Shown here piece by piece: positions 24,603-32,970 of a stretch of DNA of 64,000 bases. The DNA is from Thermoleophilia bacterium UBA2241. Lineage in GTDB: Bacteria > Actinomycetota > Thermoleophilia > UBA2241. Where the stretch lies: assembly GCA_002347645.1 (NCBI GenBank), contig DDYF01000021.1, forward strand, positions 4,405-68,404, written 5' to 3'. The notes under the pieces were generated by a model. It searched no databases. It saw nothing but the letters and a program-made list of their open reading frames with translations, and had not been told where the DNA came from. The stretch's first letter is position 1. Every line of letters starts with the position of its first letter. Both the position numbers and the translations under genes were made by a program.

Positions 24603-25685
24603 ATGATGACGTCCAAGGAGCGGATGGAGGCCGCCTTCCAGTGCAAGGAAGTCGACCGCGTCCCCGTGTTCTGCGAGCAGGGGGGCATCAACCGCCGCGC
24701 GCTGGGCATCACCTACCAGGAGATGGTCACCAACGGTGAGCTCTGCGCGCTCACCGACCTCGCCTGGCACGACCTCATCGGCGACGACGGCGTGGGGGTC
24801 TACTTCGACACGTGCGTGCTCGCCGAGGCCTGGGGCCAGCCGCTCATCTACCTCAAGGAAGAGCCGCCGTTCCCGGACCCCGCGCAGTACGTCCTCAAGT
24901 CGCCGGACGACTACCACAAGCTGGAGCCCTTCGACCTGATGGAGGCGCCGCGCTTCCGCGAGCAGGTCAAGGGCACCGAGATGATCGCCGAGCTGGCCGG
25001 CGACGAGATCCTGCCGCGCACGCTCTCGATCGAGCCCTTCGTCACGCTCGGTGAGATGCGCGGCATGCAGCAGCTGCTCATGGACTGCGTGCGTCACCCG
25101 GACGACGTGCGCGCCGGCCTCGAGGCCGTCACCGACATGGAGATCGAGTTCTGTCGCAAGCTCATCGACGCCGGTGTGCGCTGGATCATGCTCTGCCACG
25201 ACTACGGCAACGCGTCTCTCATGAGCGAGAAGATGTGGATGGACCTCGAGGGCGACTGCCTCAAGCGGCTGCACCGTGCGATCCGTGAGAAGGGCTGCTA
25301 TCTGCTGATCCACGACTGCGATCCCAACCCGTACGTGGACGCCTCGATCAACGCCGGCGATCTCGACGCCTTCTGCCTCTGGAGCCTGCCGAAGGGGACC
25401 TCCGACTGGCGTGAGTTCAAGGCTAAGTACGGCCACGTCTGCCTGAACGGGGTCTGGGAGCCCACACCGCTGGGGACGCAGCGCACCTACGACCAGGTCG
25501 TCGCCGAGAGCAAGCAGATGATCGACGATCTCGGGCCCACCGGGTTCATCCTCGGCCCCGGCTGCGAGTTCCCCCAGAACGGTTCCATCATCAACGCCGC
25601 GGCCATGGTCGACGCCTCCAAGGAGGCCGCCGGCATGAAGGTCGAGCCCCGGCGGCTCTCGTCAATGCGCGGCCTCTCGCGCTGA
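24603..25685 (+). CDS. URO-D-family corrinoid methyltransferase (MtaA/MtbA/CmuA-like)
   Basis: A 360-residue uroporphyrinogen-decarboxylase-fold protein. The zinc ligands expected for the MtaA/MtbA group are present: H237 and C239 in LLIHDCDPNP, and C321 in LGPGCEFPQNG. True HemE lacks this set. In methanogens these enzymes move the methyl group from a methyl-corrinoid protein to coenzyme M; in bacteria the acceptor may be another thiol or a folate. The ATG at 24603 has GGAAAGGAG at 24587-24595; the open frame upstream runs into the operator. The corrinoid protein follows 19 bases downstream. Confidence 0.83.
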   Translation: MMTSKERMEAAFQCKEVDRVPVFCEQGGINRRALGITYQEMVTNGELCALTDLAWHDLIGDDGVGVYFDTCVLAEAWGQPLIYLKEEPPFPDPAQYVLKSPDDYHKLEPFDLMEAPRFREQVKGTEMIAELAGDEILPRTLSIEPFVTLGEMRGMQQLLMDCVRHPDDVRAGLEAVTDMEIEFCRKLIDAGVRWIMLCHDYGNASLMSEKMWMDLEGDCLKRLHRAIREKGCYLLIHDCDPNPYVDASINAGDLDAFCLWSLPKGTSDWREFKAKYGHVCLNGVWEPTPLGTQRTYDQVVAESKQMIDDLGPTGFILGPGCEFPQNGSIINAAAMVDASKEAAGMKVEPRRLSSMRGLSR

Positions 25686-25704
25686 GAAGCAGGAAGGGAC
25701 AGGC

Positions 25705-26364
25705 ATGTCTAGCACTGAGATCTACGGTCGGCTCAAGGACGCCCTCCTGGAGCTCGACGAGGCGACGGTCCTCGACCTCACGCGGAAGGCGCTCGACGGC
25801 GGCGCGCCGCCGCTCGAGGTGATCGAGGCCGGGTTGACGCCGGCGATCACCGAGGTCGGCGCGCGCTTCGAGCGCGGCGACTTCTTCCTCCCGGAACTGC
25901 TCGTCTCCGCCGACATCTTCACCAAGGCGATCGACGTGGTGAAGCCGCATCTCACTCGCGAGGAGGGCACCGCTCGCGGCTTGGTCGTCATCGGCACCGT
26001 GAAGGGCGACATCCACGAGATCGGCAAGAACGTCGTGAAGCTCATGCTCGAGGTGGCCGGGTACGAGGTCATCGACCTGGGCATCGACGTGCCACTGCAG
26101 GCGTTCGTGGACAAGCAGCGCGAGACCGGCGCCGACATCATCGCCGCATCGGCTCTGCTCTCGAGCACGATGCCGCTGCTCAAGGACCTGGTCGGGCTAG
26201 CGAGGCGGTCGGGGGTCTCGGCGGCGATAATCGTCGGCGGCGCTCCTGTGCGGGAGAAGCATGCAGTAGAGTATGGGGCGGACGGCTACTCGCCCGACGC
26301 GGTCGGTGCGGTGCGTCTCGTTGAGGAGCTTGTGTCCAAAGTAAGAGCGGATCGGACCGCGTAG
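25705..26364 (+). CDS. Methyltransferase cognate corrinoid protein (MtbC/MtaC-like)
   Basis: A 219-residue protein. An N-terminal four-helix cap (residues 1-90; GARFERGDFFLPELLVSADI) is followed by a B12-binding Rossmann domain with the DxHxxG motif DIHEIG, in which H104 is the lower cobalt ligand. The length matches the MtaC/MtbC/MttC family. It is in one transcription unit with the URO-D methyltransferase and is the likely methyl carrier between MtbB and that enzyme. Its stop is TAG, and the reading frame beyond it is open straight into the next gene's frame. Confidence 0.9.
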   Translation: MSSTEIYGRLKDALLELDEATVLDLTRKALDGGAPPLEVIEAGLTPAITEVGARFERGDFFLPELLVSADIFTKAIDVVKPHLTREEGTARGLVVIGTVKGDIHEIGKNVVKLMLEVAGYEVIDLGIDVPLQAFVDKQRETGADIIAASALLSSTMPLLKDLVGLARRSGVSAAIIVGGAPVREKHAVEYGADGYSPDAVGAVRLVEELVSKVRADRTA

Positions 26365-26427
26365 CCGGTCAGGCCGTGGATTGGGCGGGCCGTGAGGCTC
26401 GCTGCGACAGGCAAAGGGGAGAGAAGG

Positions 26428-27429
26428 ATGCAGAGGATCGCGTTCCATCACTCGGCGCATCGTGTCAGCGGAGCACACCGCCGGCTGGCGGGGTCCGTCC
26501 TGCTGCCACTGGTGGTGTGCCTCGCCCTCTTGACGCTGCCGTTCGTCATGGCCGCCTGCGGGGAGTCCGAGGAAGCCACGATTGAGCCTACGGCGACCAG
26601 CGCCCCGACCGAGTTCGACATCGCCAACGTGGAGGCGGATTCGGACATCAACGCCATGTTGCCGGACGACATCGAGAGTGCCGGCGTCATGCACGTTGCG
26701 GCTGATATCCCGTACCCGCCGTGGAACATGTTCGTCGAAGAAGGAGGCGAGGAGGTCACGGGCTTCGACTACGACCTCGCCATGGCGCTGGGTGCCAAGA
26801 TGGGCATTGAGGCCTCGTTCGAGCAGGTTGCCTTCGACGCCACCATCCCCGCCCTGCAGGCAGGCAAGTCGGACGTGGCCATCTCCTGCATGTACGACAA
26901 CGCGGAGCGCCGGGAAGTCCTCGACTTCATCGACTACGCCAAGGAAGGCTCGGCGATGGTCGTCAAGGCCGGCAACCCCGAGGGCATCACCACGCTCACG
27001 GACATCGCCGGCAAGACAGTGGCCGCGCAGCACGGCTCGACGCAGGCGGTGTTTCTCGAGAAGTTGCAGGAGCAGTTCAAGGCCGATGGTCTGGCCGAGA
27101 TGGAGATCCTCGCTCTTCCCAAGGACAGCGACGCGCTGCTGGCGGTCTTCAGCGGCAAGGCCGTGGCCGACATGAGCAGCGGTCCAGGGGCCGAGTGGAT
27201 GGCGACGCAGACCGACAAGTACGAAGTGGTCCGCGACCCCGAGTACCCGAACGGCTACGAGCCGTCTGTCGTCGGAGCCGGCGTCCTCAAGGAGAGGACC
27301 GAGCTGCGGGACGCCCTGCAGGCCGCTCTCCAGGCCCTGATCGACGACGGTACGTATCAGCTGATCATCGACAAGTACGGCCTCCAGACGGCGGCCGTGA
27401 CCTCGGCCGAGATCAACCAGGGCACATGA
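26428..27429 (+). CDS. ABC transporter substrate-binding lipoprotein (polar amino acid type)
   Basis: A 333-residue SBP_bac_3 protein. The signal peptide ends in a lipobox (FVMAAC), with the lipidated cysteine at residue 44. The mature part has the family start IPYPPWNMFVEEGGEEVTGF and a later region around ITTLTDIAGKTVAAQHGSTQ. ATG at 26428 after AAGGGGAGAGAAGG. The permease and ATPase follow in order. The family carries amino acids, opines and quaternary or methylated amines. The position behind the corrinoid genes makes a methylated-amine-linked substrate attractive but unproven. Confidence 0.87.
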   Translation: MQRIAFHHSAHRVSGAHRRLAGSVLLPLVVCLALLTLPFVMAACGESEEATIEPTATSAPTEFDIANVEADSDINAMLPDDIESAGVMHVAADIPYPPWNMFVEEGGEEVTGFDYDLAMALGAKMGIEASFEQVAFDATIPALQAGKSDVAISCMYDNAERREVLDFIDYAKEGSAMVVKAGNPEGITTLTDIAGKTVAAQHGSTQAVFLEKLQEQFKADGLAEMEILALPKDSDALLAVFSGKAVADMSSGPGAEWMATQTDKYEVVRDPEYPNGYEPSVVGAGVLKERTELRDALQAALQALIDDGTYQLIIDKYGLQTAAVTSAEINQGT

Positions 27430-27433
27430 CGCG

Positions 27434-28426
27434 ATGAGCGCCTCCTCACCGCAGGCGCTATCCAGTCAAGGCGCCGCGCCCCCGCCCTTGGGCGGGGGCG
27501 CGGCGCCCCTTGGCGGCTCCCTCGCGCCCGTACCGGTCAAGGCGATTCCCGTGCGGCACTGGGGCCAGTGGGTCGGCGCCGCCGTCGTCGTGTATCTGCT
27601 CGTCGCCTTCGTCCTCTCCCTCGCGCGCAATCCCAACATCGAGTGGGACATCATCGGCGACTACCTCTTCAAGGACCTCACCCTTCGGGGCGTATGGGTG
27701 ACCCTCTATCTGACCGTCGTGTCGATGGCCATCGGCATTGTGGGGGGCACGCTCCTCGCGGTGATGCGCCTTTCTGACAACCCGGTTCTGTCGTCGATAG
27801 CGTACGGGTACATCTGGTTCTTCCGTGGCACGCCGGTCCTCGTGCAGATCCTCGTCTGGGCCTACCTGGGCGCGTTGTATCCCGAACTCGTCCTCGGCAT
27901 TCCTATCTTCGGCCCCGTGTTCGCGAGCGCCGAGACCAACGCTGTCATCGGTGCAACGGCGGCGGGCATCCTCGGTCTCGGGCTCAACGAGGCGGCGTAC
28001 GCCGCGGAGCTCGTGCGCGCCGGGATCATCTCCGTGGACAAGGGTCAGCAGGAGGCCGCGTTGTCGCTGGGCATGGGCGGCGGCCAGACGATGTGGTCCA
28101 TCATCCTGCCGCAGGCGATGCGCGTGATCATCCCGCCCATGGGCAACGAGACGATCTCGATGCTCAAGACGAGTGCGCTCGTGTCGGTCATCGCCGGACA
28201 CGACCTCCTGACGAATCTCCAAAAGGCCTACGCCCAGAACTTCAGGATCATGGAGCTGCTCCTCGTCGCGTGTATCTGGTATCTGTTCCTCACGACGCTG
28301 CTCTCGATCGGGCAGCATTACCTTGAGGCGTACTTCAGTCGCGGCTTCGGCGCGCAGCAGGCTGACAGGGCACAGCGGCGGGCGTTCAAGCGCGCGCAGA
28401 GGAGGGGTGAGAGTGGCGCAGTCTGA
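27434..28426 (+). CDS. ABC transporter permease (HisM/GlnP type)
   Basis: A 330-residue inner-membrane permease with the amino-acid permease region GVWVTLYLTVVSMAIGIVGG, the cytoplasmic EAA loop (EAALSLGMGGGQTMWSIILP) and five or more helices. ATG at 27434, four bases after the previous stop. A very strong inverted repeat covers codons 13-25, an Ala/Pro/Gly stretch of no clear function. Operon with the lipoprotein and the ATPase. Confidence 0.87.
   Translation: MSASSPQALSSQGAAPPPLGGGAAPLGGSLAPVPVKAIPVRHWGQWVGAAVVVYLLVAFVLSLARNPNIEWDIIGDYLFKDLTLRGVWVTLYLTVVSMAIGIVGGTLLAVMRLSDNPVLSSIAYGYIWFFRGTPVLVQILVWAYLGALYPELVLGIPIFGPVFASAETNAVIGATAAGILGLGLNEAAYAAELVRAGIISVDKGQQEAALSLGMGGGQTMWSIILPQAMRVIIPPMGNETISMLKTSALVSVIAGHDLLTNLQKAYAQNFRIMELLLVACIWYLFLTTLLSIGQHYLEAYFSRGFGAQQADRAQRRAFKRAQRRGESGAV
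27470..27507 (+). repeat. 18-bp perfect inverted repeat inside the start of the permease gene
   Basis: Arms 27470-27487 and 27490-27507 with a two-base centre, almost entirely G and C. It lies 40 bases after the binding-protein stop and within the first 25 permease codons. It could stall ribosomes or protect the upstream mRNA, so that binding protein exceeds permease (inference). Confidence 0.75.
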
Positions 28427-29237
28427 CCCTGCACTCCAGCCCCGCTGTGACATGAAGGGCCATCCCCGCACCGACGAGCCCATGGTCCACGTCGACGGGG
28501 TGTGGAAGCGGTTCGGCAAGCTCGAGGTGCTCAAGGGCGTCGACCTGGTCGTCTTTCCGGGCGAGACGTACGTGCTGCTCGGCCCGTCCGGTGGCGGCAA
28601 GTCGACGATGCTGCGGTGCATCAACCACCTCGAGAAGATCGACGGCGGCCGGCTCTGGGTGGACGGCGAGCTCATGGGTTATCGGCAGAAGGGCGACGTC
28701 CTGCACGAGTTGAAGGTCAAGGAGGTCGCCAAGCAGCGCTCCAAGATCGGGATGGTCTTCCAGCGTTTCAATCTCTTTCCGCACATGACGGCGCTGGAGA
28801 ACGTGATGAAGGCGCCGGTCTCGGTGGCGGGCATGTCCAGACAGAAGGCGGAGAACGAGGCGCTCGCTCTGCTCGACCGCGTCGGGCTCGCCGACAAGGT
28901 GGACGTCTACCCGGGTCAGCTCTCCGGAGGACAGCAGCAGCGCGTCGCGATCGCCAGGGCGCTCGCCATGCACCCTAAGCTGATGCTCTTTGATGAGCCC
29001 ACGTCGGCGTTGGACCCGGAACTCGTCGGCGAGGTACTCGAGGTGATGAAGCAGCTCGCGCACGACGGCATGACGATGGTCGTCGTCACTCACGAGATTG
29101 GATTCGCCAAGGAGGCCGCCGACGGCGTTGCGCTCCTGGACGGCGGCGTCGTCGTCGAGTGCGGTCCGCCCAACGACGTACTGGTGAACCCGCAAGAGGA
29201 GCGCACCAAGGTCTTTCTCTCGAAGGTGCTGTCGTAG
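28413..29237 (+). CDS. ABC transporter ATP-binding protein (GlnQ/HisP type)
   Basis: A 274-residue ATPase with Walker A GPSGGGKST, the Q-loop region MVFQRFNLFPHMT, signature LSGGQQQRVAIARAL, Walker B LMLFDEP and H-loop VVTHE. An extra stretch after the Walker A helix (YRQKGDVLHELKVKEVAKQR) is a known feature of some GlnQ subfamilies. The GTG at 28413 has AGGAGGGG upstream and overlaps the permease end. It powers the transporter of the two preceding genes. Confidence 0.9.
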   Translation: MAQSDPALQPRCDMKGHPRTDEPMVHVDGVWKRFGKLEVLKGVDLVVFPGETYVLLGPSGGGKSTMLRCINHLEKIDGGRLWVDGELMGYRQKGDVLHELKVKEVAKQRSKIGMVFQRFNLFPHMTALENVMKAPVSVAGMSRQKAENEALALLDRVGLADKVDVYPGQLSGGQQQRVAIARALAMHPKLMLFDEPTSALDPELVGEVLEVMKQLAHDGMTMVVVTHEIGFAKEAADGVALLDGGVVVECGPPNDVLVNPQEERTKVFLSKVLS

Positions 29238-29292
29238 TCGCGTCTTTCGGGGCGACGTGCGCCCGTGCATCCGGCACGGGTCGGTCGGCGCG

Positions 29293-30144
29293 ATGTTGAC
29301 CGCCGTCCTCTCCTTGGCGTGTGCCCTCGCCTACACGCTCCACGACTACCTGATCATGAAGGTCGTGCGCGCGACTCCCGTCCTTACCGCGCTCTTCTGG
29401 GTCCAGATCATCGGGCTGGGCATCCTGGTCCCGCTCTGGCTGCTGTTCGAGGAGCTCCCGTCGGGCGCCGAGCAGTGGCGGGCGGCGGGTCTCGCGGCGC
29501 TGACGGGGCCGATCGAGATCGTCGCCATCGCGTGCCTGCTCAAGGGCCTGGCGGTCGGCAAGCTTTCGGTTGTCGGCCCGCTGGCGGCGCTCGGCGGCGG
29601 GTTCGGGGCGGCCTTCGCCATCGCCTTCGGCGAGCCGGTCGAAGGGCTCGCCGTCGTCGGCCTGCCTCTCGCCGTGGCCGGGGCGGTGCTTGCCTCGGTC
29701 GAGCGCGGGGGTGAGAACGAACGCAGGGTGACCGCTACCGCGGGCGCGGGCTGGGGCCTGCTCTGCGCGTTGATCTGGGGGATCGAGCCGGTGCTCATCA
29801 GCGAGGCATCGCTGCTTCCCGCGATCAGCGTTGTGACGTACGGCCGCATCGCGAGCCTCCTCGTGCTCGCGCCGTTCACCGCGCTGCTCGGCGGCTTCGC
29901 TCTGCAGCGCGTCTTTCGCCGCCGCGCCGGCTACTGCGCCGTGGCCGACGTGGGGGGCTTTCTCGCCTGGGTCGCGGCCACGGCGATCGGGCCGGTAGCC
30001 ACGGCGTCGGTGCTCGTTGCCCAGACGGGGACCATGTCCGCGGTCTTCGGCATGACCGTCTTGCGTGAACGCCCGTCTCGCGTGCAGGTCGCCGGCATCG
30101 CCGCCACGATCATGGCCGTCACCCTGCTCGCCGTGGGCGGGTAG
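29293..30144 (+). CDS. EamA-like DMT transporter
   Basis: A 283-residue protein with about ten helices and EamA-type features (LKGLAVGKLSVVGPLAALGG, and TASVLVAQTGTMSAVFGMTVL near the C-terminus). ATG at 29293 is preferred; the frame is open to a GTG at 29257, but a small stem-loop (CCCGTGC/GCACGGG, 29262-29280) lies between. It follows the ABC ATPase on the same strand. It resembles the gene at 32971. Substrate unknown. Confidence 0.75.
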   Translation: MLTAVLSLACALAYTLHDYLIMKVVRATPVLTALFWVQIIGLGILVPLWLLFEELPSGAEQWRAAGLAALTGPIEIVAIACLLKGLAVGKLSVVGPLAALGGGFGAAFAIAFGEPVEGLAVVGLPLAVAGAVLASVERGGENERRVTATAGAGWGLLCALIWGIEPVLISEASLLPAISVVTYGRIASLLVLAPFTALLGGFALQRVFRRRAGYCAVADVGGFLAWVAATAIGPVATASVLVAQTGTMSAVFGMTVLRERPSRVQVAGIAATIMAVTLLAVGG

Positions 30145-30255
30145 ACCGGGCGGGAGCACGCGCAGGACAAGCCGACGGGGGTCGCGGCCGTCGCGGCCGA
30201 GCTGACGTCGCGCCTGGGCCTCTTCACCGCCGGAGCCGCGTCGCGACCGGACGTT

Positions 30256-30681
30256 TCAGGGCAGTCGTGGCAGCCCGTCGTCGCCGATCGGCCAGAAGGG
30301 ATTGTACGCGACCTCCCAGGCGTGGCCGTCCGGGTCGGCGAAGTAGCCGGAGTAGCCGCCCCAGAAGCGGTCCTGGGCCGGTCGAAGCAGCGCGCCGCCG
30401 GCTCGGACCGCTTCGTCGAGGGCGGCGTCCACCCCGTCGCGTGACTCCACGTTCATGGCCAGCGTCGCGCGGATCGACCCGGGCGGCGCGGGCGTTTGGC
30501 CGGCCTCCTCCGCGATCCCGTCGAGCGAATAGAGAGCGAGGACAGCCCCGGCGTTGCGGAAGAAGGCGACCTGGTCTTCAGGCTCGCCGCTCAGCGGCCA
30601 GCCGAGTGCCTGGTAGAACGCCCTCGCTCTCGGCACGTCGGCCACCCCGAGCGTGACCACGCTGATCGTCGCCTTCATCAT
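30256..30681 (-). CDS. VOC (glyoxalase/bleomycin-resistance) family protein
   Basis: A 141-residue single VOC protein with paired beta-alpha-beta-beta-beta motifs. It starts ISVVTLGVADVPRARAFYQA and ends SGYFADPDGHAWEVAYNPFW, where metal-ligand positions would lie. It could be a glyoxalase, an extradiol-type enzyme or a binding protein; sequence alone does not decide. It is divergent from the flavodiiron gene. Confidence 0.8.
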   Translation of the reverse strand: MMKATISVVTLGVADVPRARAFYQALGWPLSGEPEDQVAFFRNAGAVLALYSLDGIAEEAGQTPAPPGSIRATLAMNVESRDGVDAALDEAVRAGGALLRPAQDRFWGGYSGYFADPDGHAWEVAYNPFWPIGDDGLPRLP

Positions 30682-30816
30682 CGTCCTCCCGCACGTTCAT
30701 CGCCCCGGCGAGCCACCGCCCGCGGGATCATCCATCTGACAGGCGTGGCTTCAGCTCCCGTGGATATACTCCTCAGCAGCCCCGACTGTCATCTCCCCAT
30801 CGCTGCGAGGAGCGTC

Positions 30817-32031
30817 ATGAAGCCACGTCAGATCGTACCGAACGTCCACCTCATCGGCGCCGTCGACTGGGATCGCCGCCTGTTCGACTCGCTGATCCCG
30901 CTGCCCGACGGGACGAGCTACAACTCCTACTTCATCAAGGGCAGCGAGAAGAGCGCGCTGCTGGACACCGTCGATCCGCCCAAGTGGCCGGAGCTCGCGG
31001 CGCAGCTCGACGAGCTGCCGGCGCCCGACTACCTCGTCATCCACCACGTCGAGCAGGACCATTCCGGTTCGACGCCGCTCGTCCTCGAGCGCTACCCGGG
31101 CATCACCATCGTCTGCGACGAGAAGGCGCGCGGCATGCTCATCGACCACCTGCACATCGACGAGGCCCGCTTCCACGTCGTCGCCGACGGCGAGACGCTC
31201 TCGCTCGGCGACAAGACCCTGCGCTTCCTGTTCACGCCCTGGGTGCACTGGCCCGAGACGATGAGCACGTACCTCGAGGAGGACAAGGTCCTCTTCAGCT
31301 GCGACTTCTTCGGCTCGCACCTCGCGACCACCGACGTCTTCGCCGACAAGGATGTGGTCTACACCGGGGCCAAGCGGTACTACGCCGAGATCATGATGCC
31401 GTTCGCCGGCCAGGTGGTGAAGAACGTCGAGAAGGTCACGCAGTACCCGCTCGACTACATCGCCCCGAGCCACGGACCGGTGTACGACGCCCCGGCGTTC
31501 ATCGTCGACGCGTACCGTGACTGGACGAACGGCGGGTCGCGCAACGTCGTCTGCCTGCCGTACGTGACGATGCACGACAGCACGCGACTCATGGTCGACC
31601 ACCTGACGGCAGCTCTCGCGGAGCGTGGCGTTGCCGTCGAGCGGTTCGACCTCACGAGCGTCGACTTGGGCGAGCTCGCGAGCTCGCTCGTGGACGCGGC
31701 GACGATCGTCCTCGGGACCCCGACGGTGCTCGCGGGTCCGCACCCGTTGGCCGCGCACGCGGCGTTCACGGCCAACGCCCTCAGGGCGCCGGCGAAGTAC
31801 GCGACGGTGATCGGCTCGTACGGCTGGGCCGGCAAGACCGTCGACACGGTCGTCGGGCTCATGGGCAAGCTCAAGGTCGAGTTCCTCGAGCCGGTGATCG
31901 TCAAGGGCATGCCGCGCGAGGCCGACTTCGCCGCCCTCGACGCGCTCGCCGACACGATCGCCGAGAAGCACGAGGGGCTGGCGCCGCGCGGCGGGCGCCG
32001 GCGCAGTCAGCCCCCTGCGCGGCGCAGATAG
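30817..32031 (+). CDS. Flavodiiron protein (FprA-type A flavoprotein)
   Basis: A 404-residue soluble protein. An N-terminal metallo-beta-lactamase-like domain carries a full diiron set: H77-x-E79-x-D81-H82, H144, D163 and H219. A flavodoxin-like FMN domain follows (residues about 252-395). Flavodiiron proteins reduce O2 to water or NO to N2O and protect anaerobes. No rubredoxin or flavin reductase domain is fused, so an external electron donor is needed. The ATG at 30817 has GCGAGGAGC upstream. The Arg-rich tail overlaps the end of the convergent MBL gene by 25 bases. Confidence 0.9.
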   Translation: MKPRQIVPNVHLIGAVDWDRRLFDSLIPLPDGTSYNSYFIKGSEKSALLDTVDPPKWPELAAQLDELPAPDYLVIHHVEQDHSGSTPLVLERYPGITIVCDEKARGMLIDHLHIDEARFHVVADGETLSLGDKTLRFLFTPWVHWPETMSTYLEEDKVLFSCDFFGSHLATTDVFADKDVVYTGAKRYYAEIMMPFAGQVVKNVEKVTQYPLDYIAPSHGPVYDAPAFIVDAYRDWTNGGSRNVVCLPYVTMHDSTRLMVDHLTAALAERGVAVERFDLTSVDLGELASSLVDAATIVLGTPTVLAGPHPLAAHAAFTANALRAPAKYATVIGSYGWAGKTVDTVVGLMGKLKVEFLEPVIVKGMPREADFAALDALADTIAEKHEGLAPRGGRRRSQPPARRR

Positions 32032-32801
32032 TCGCGCGCGATGTCGTGCAGCGTCTCGCGGCCGAACGGCCCGCCGTGCCCCGGGTAGACGACGTCGGCC
32101 TCCAACTGCAGCAGGCGCTCCATGGTGCGCACGTACGCGGCGACGTCCGACTCGGGCAGGGTGTCGATGAGTCCGCCCTCGTAGACCGCGTCGCCCGACA
32201 GCAAGGCGCGTTCCTCCTCGTCAAGCAGCCCGATGCTGCCCGGCGTGTGCCCCGGCAAGTCGATCACCGTCAAACGCCGGCCGCCGAGGTCGATGACGTC
32301 ACCGCCCTGGACGAGGTGGGTCGGGGCGGCAGGGGTGATGCGGAAGGCGGCCGGGTCGAAGCACTCGCGCGGGATCGCGTCGACCAGCAGGGGCGGCAGG
32401 ATGAAGCCGCCGTCGGCCAGGTCCTTGAGCAGGTCCGCAGACCACTGCCCGGTCGCAAGTGGCACCTGCTCCCCGATGCGCGCCGCGGCCTCGGCTTCAG
32501 CCGGATGCAGGAGCCGGATGTCGAACTCGTGGAAGCCGCCGACGTGGTCGATGTGCGCGTGGGTGACGAGCGCGAGGACCTCATGGTCGCGTCTGCCCGG
32601 CAGGCGTTCGAGCACGGGCCTGACGGACGCGCACCCGTTGCCGGTATCCACCAGCAGGTCGCGCTCGTGACCCCGCAGGTACCAGAGGTTCGCCTGGATC
32701 AAGCCGTGGATGTGAGGCTCGGTGAGCAAGGCGGTGCGGCCGGTGACCCATGTGGTCGAGAACCAGTGAGTGGCGACGGTGAGGTGGGGGAGCGCGTCCA
32801 C
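32007..32801 (-). CDS. MBL-fold metallo-hydrolase
   Basis: A 264-residue metallo-beta-lactamase-fold protein with the zinc motif THAHIDHVGG, then LPGHTPGSIGL, a metal-bridging Asp in LLSGDAVYEGG, and a final His in VYPGHGGPFG. The GTG at 32801 is chosen over far-upstream starts because GAGGA lies seven bases ahead of it and the upstream stretch is low-complexity. A glyoxalase II-like or lactonase-like hydrolase is likely; substrate unknown. Confidence 0.8.
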   Translation of the reverse strand: MDALPHLTVATHWFSTTWVTGRTALLTEPHIHGLIQANLWYLRGHERDLLVDTGNGCASVRPVLERLPGRRDHEVLALVTHAHIDHVGGFHEFDIRLLHPAEAEAAARIGEQVPLATGQWSADLLKDLADGGFILPPLLVDAIPRECFDPAAFRITPAAPTHLVQGGDVIDLGGRRLTVIDLPGHTPGSIGLLDEEERALLSGDAVYEGGLIDTLPESDVAAYVRTMERLLQLEADVVYPGHGGPFGRETLHDIARDYLRRAGG

Positions 32802-32874
32802 GCCACTATCCTCGCCCGGCCAGTGCGGGCACGCAAGACGAGGTCGCAGAGCGGCGATCGGCCGATCTCGGCTT

Positions 32875-32919
32875 GGCCGCGCCGGTAGACGGACCTTTCG
32901 GCCGCGCCGGTAGGCGGAC
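32875..32919. repeat. Two-copy 20-bp direct repeat, period 25
   Basis: GGCCGCGCCGGTAGACGGAC at 32875-32894 recurs at 32900-32919 with one mismatch. It lies in the divergent region between the MBL hydrolase and the EamA carrier. It may be a regulator-binding pair or a chance duplication. Confidence 0.5.
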
Positions 32920-32958
32920 GCCACCGCCGTCGCTTCGCCGGGACGTGAGGTGCTCAGG

Positions 32959-32964
32959 TAGACT
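32959..32964 (+). promoter_or_regulatory. -10 element six bases before an EamA ATG (leaderless)
   Basis: TAGACT is followed by exactly six bases and the ATG at 32971, so transcription should begin at the start codon. No ribosome site precedes the gene. Confidence 0.5.
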
Positions 32965-32970
32965 GACGCG

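Noticed and set aside
24603..25685. Heme-pathway uroporphyrinogen decarboxylase HemE.
   Set aside because: The His-x-Cys and later Cys zinc ligands and the adjacent corrinoid protein fit the MtaA/MtbA group instead.
26428..29237. Naming the ABC transporter as a dimethylamine importer.
   Set aside because: Only its position supports this; binding-protein sequence gives no ligand, and small amines can diffuse.
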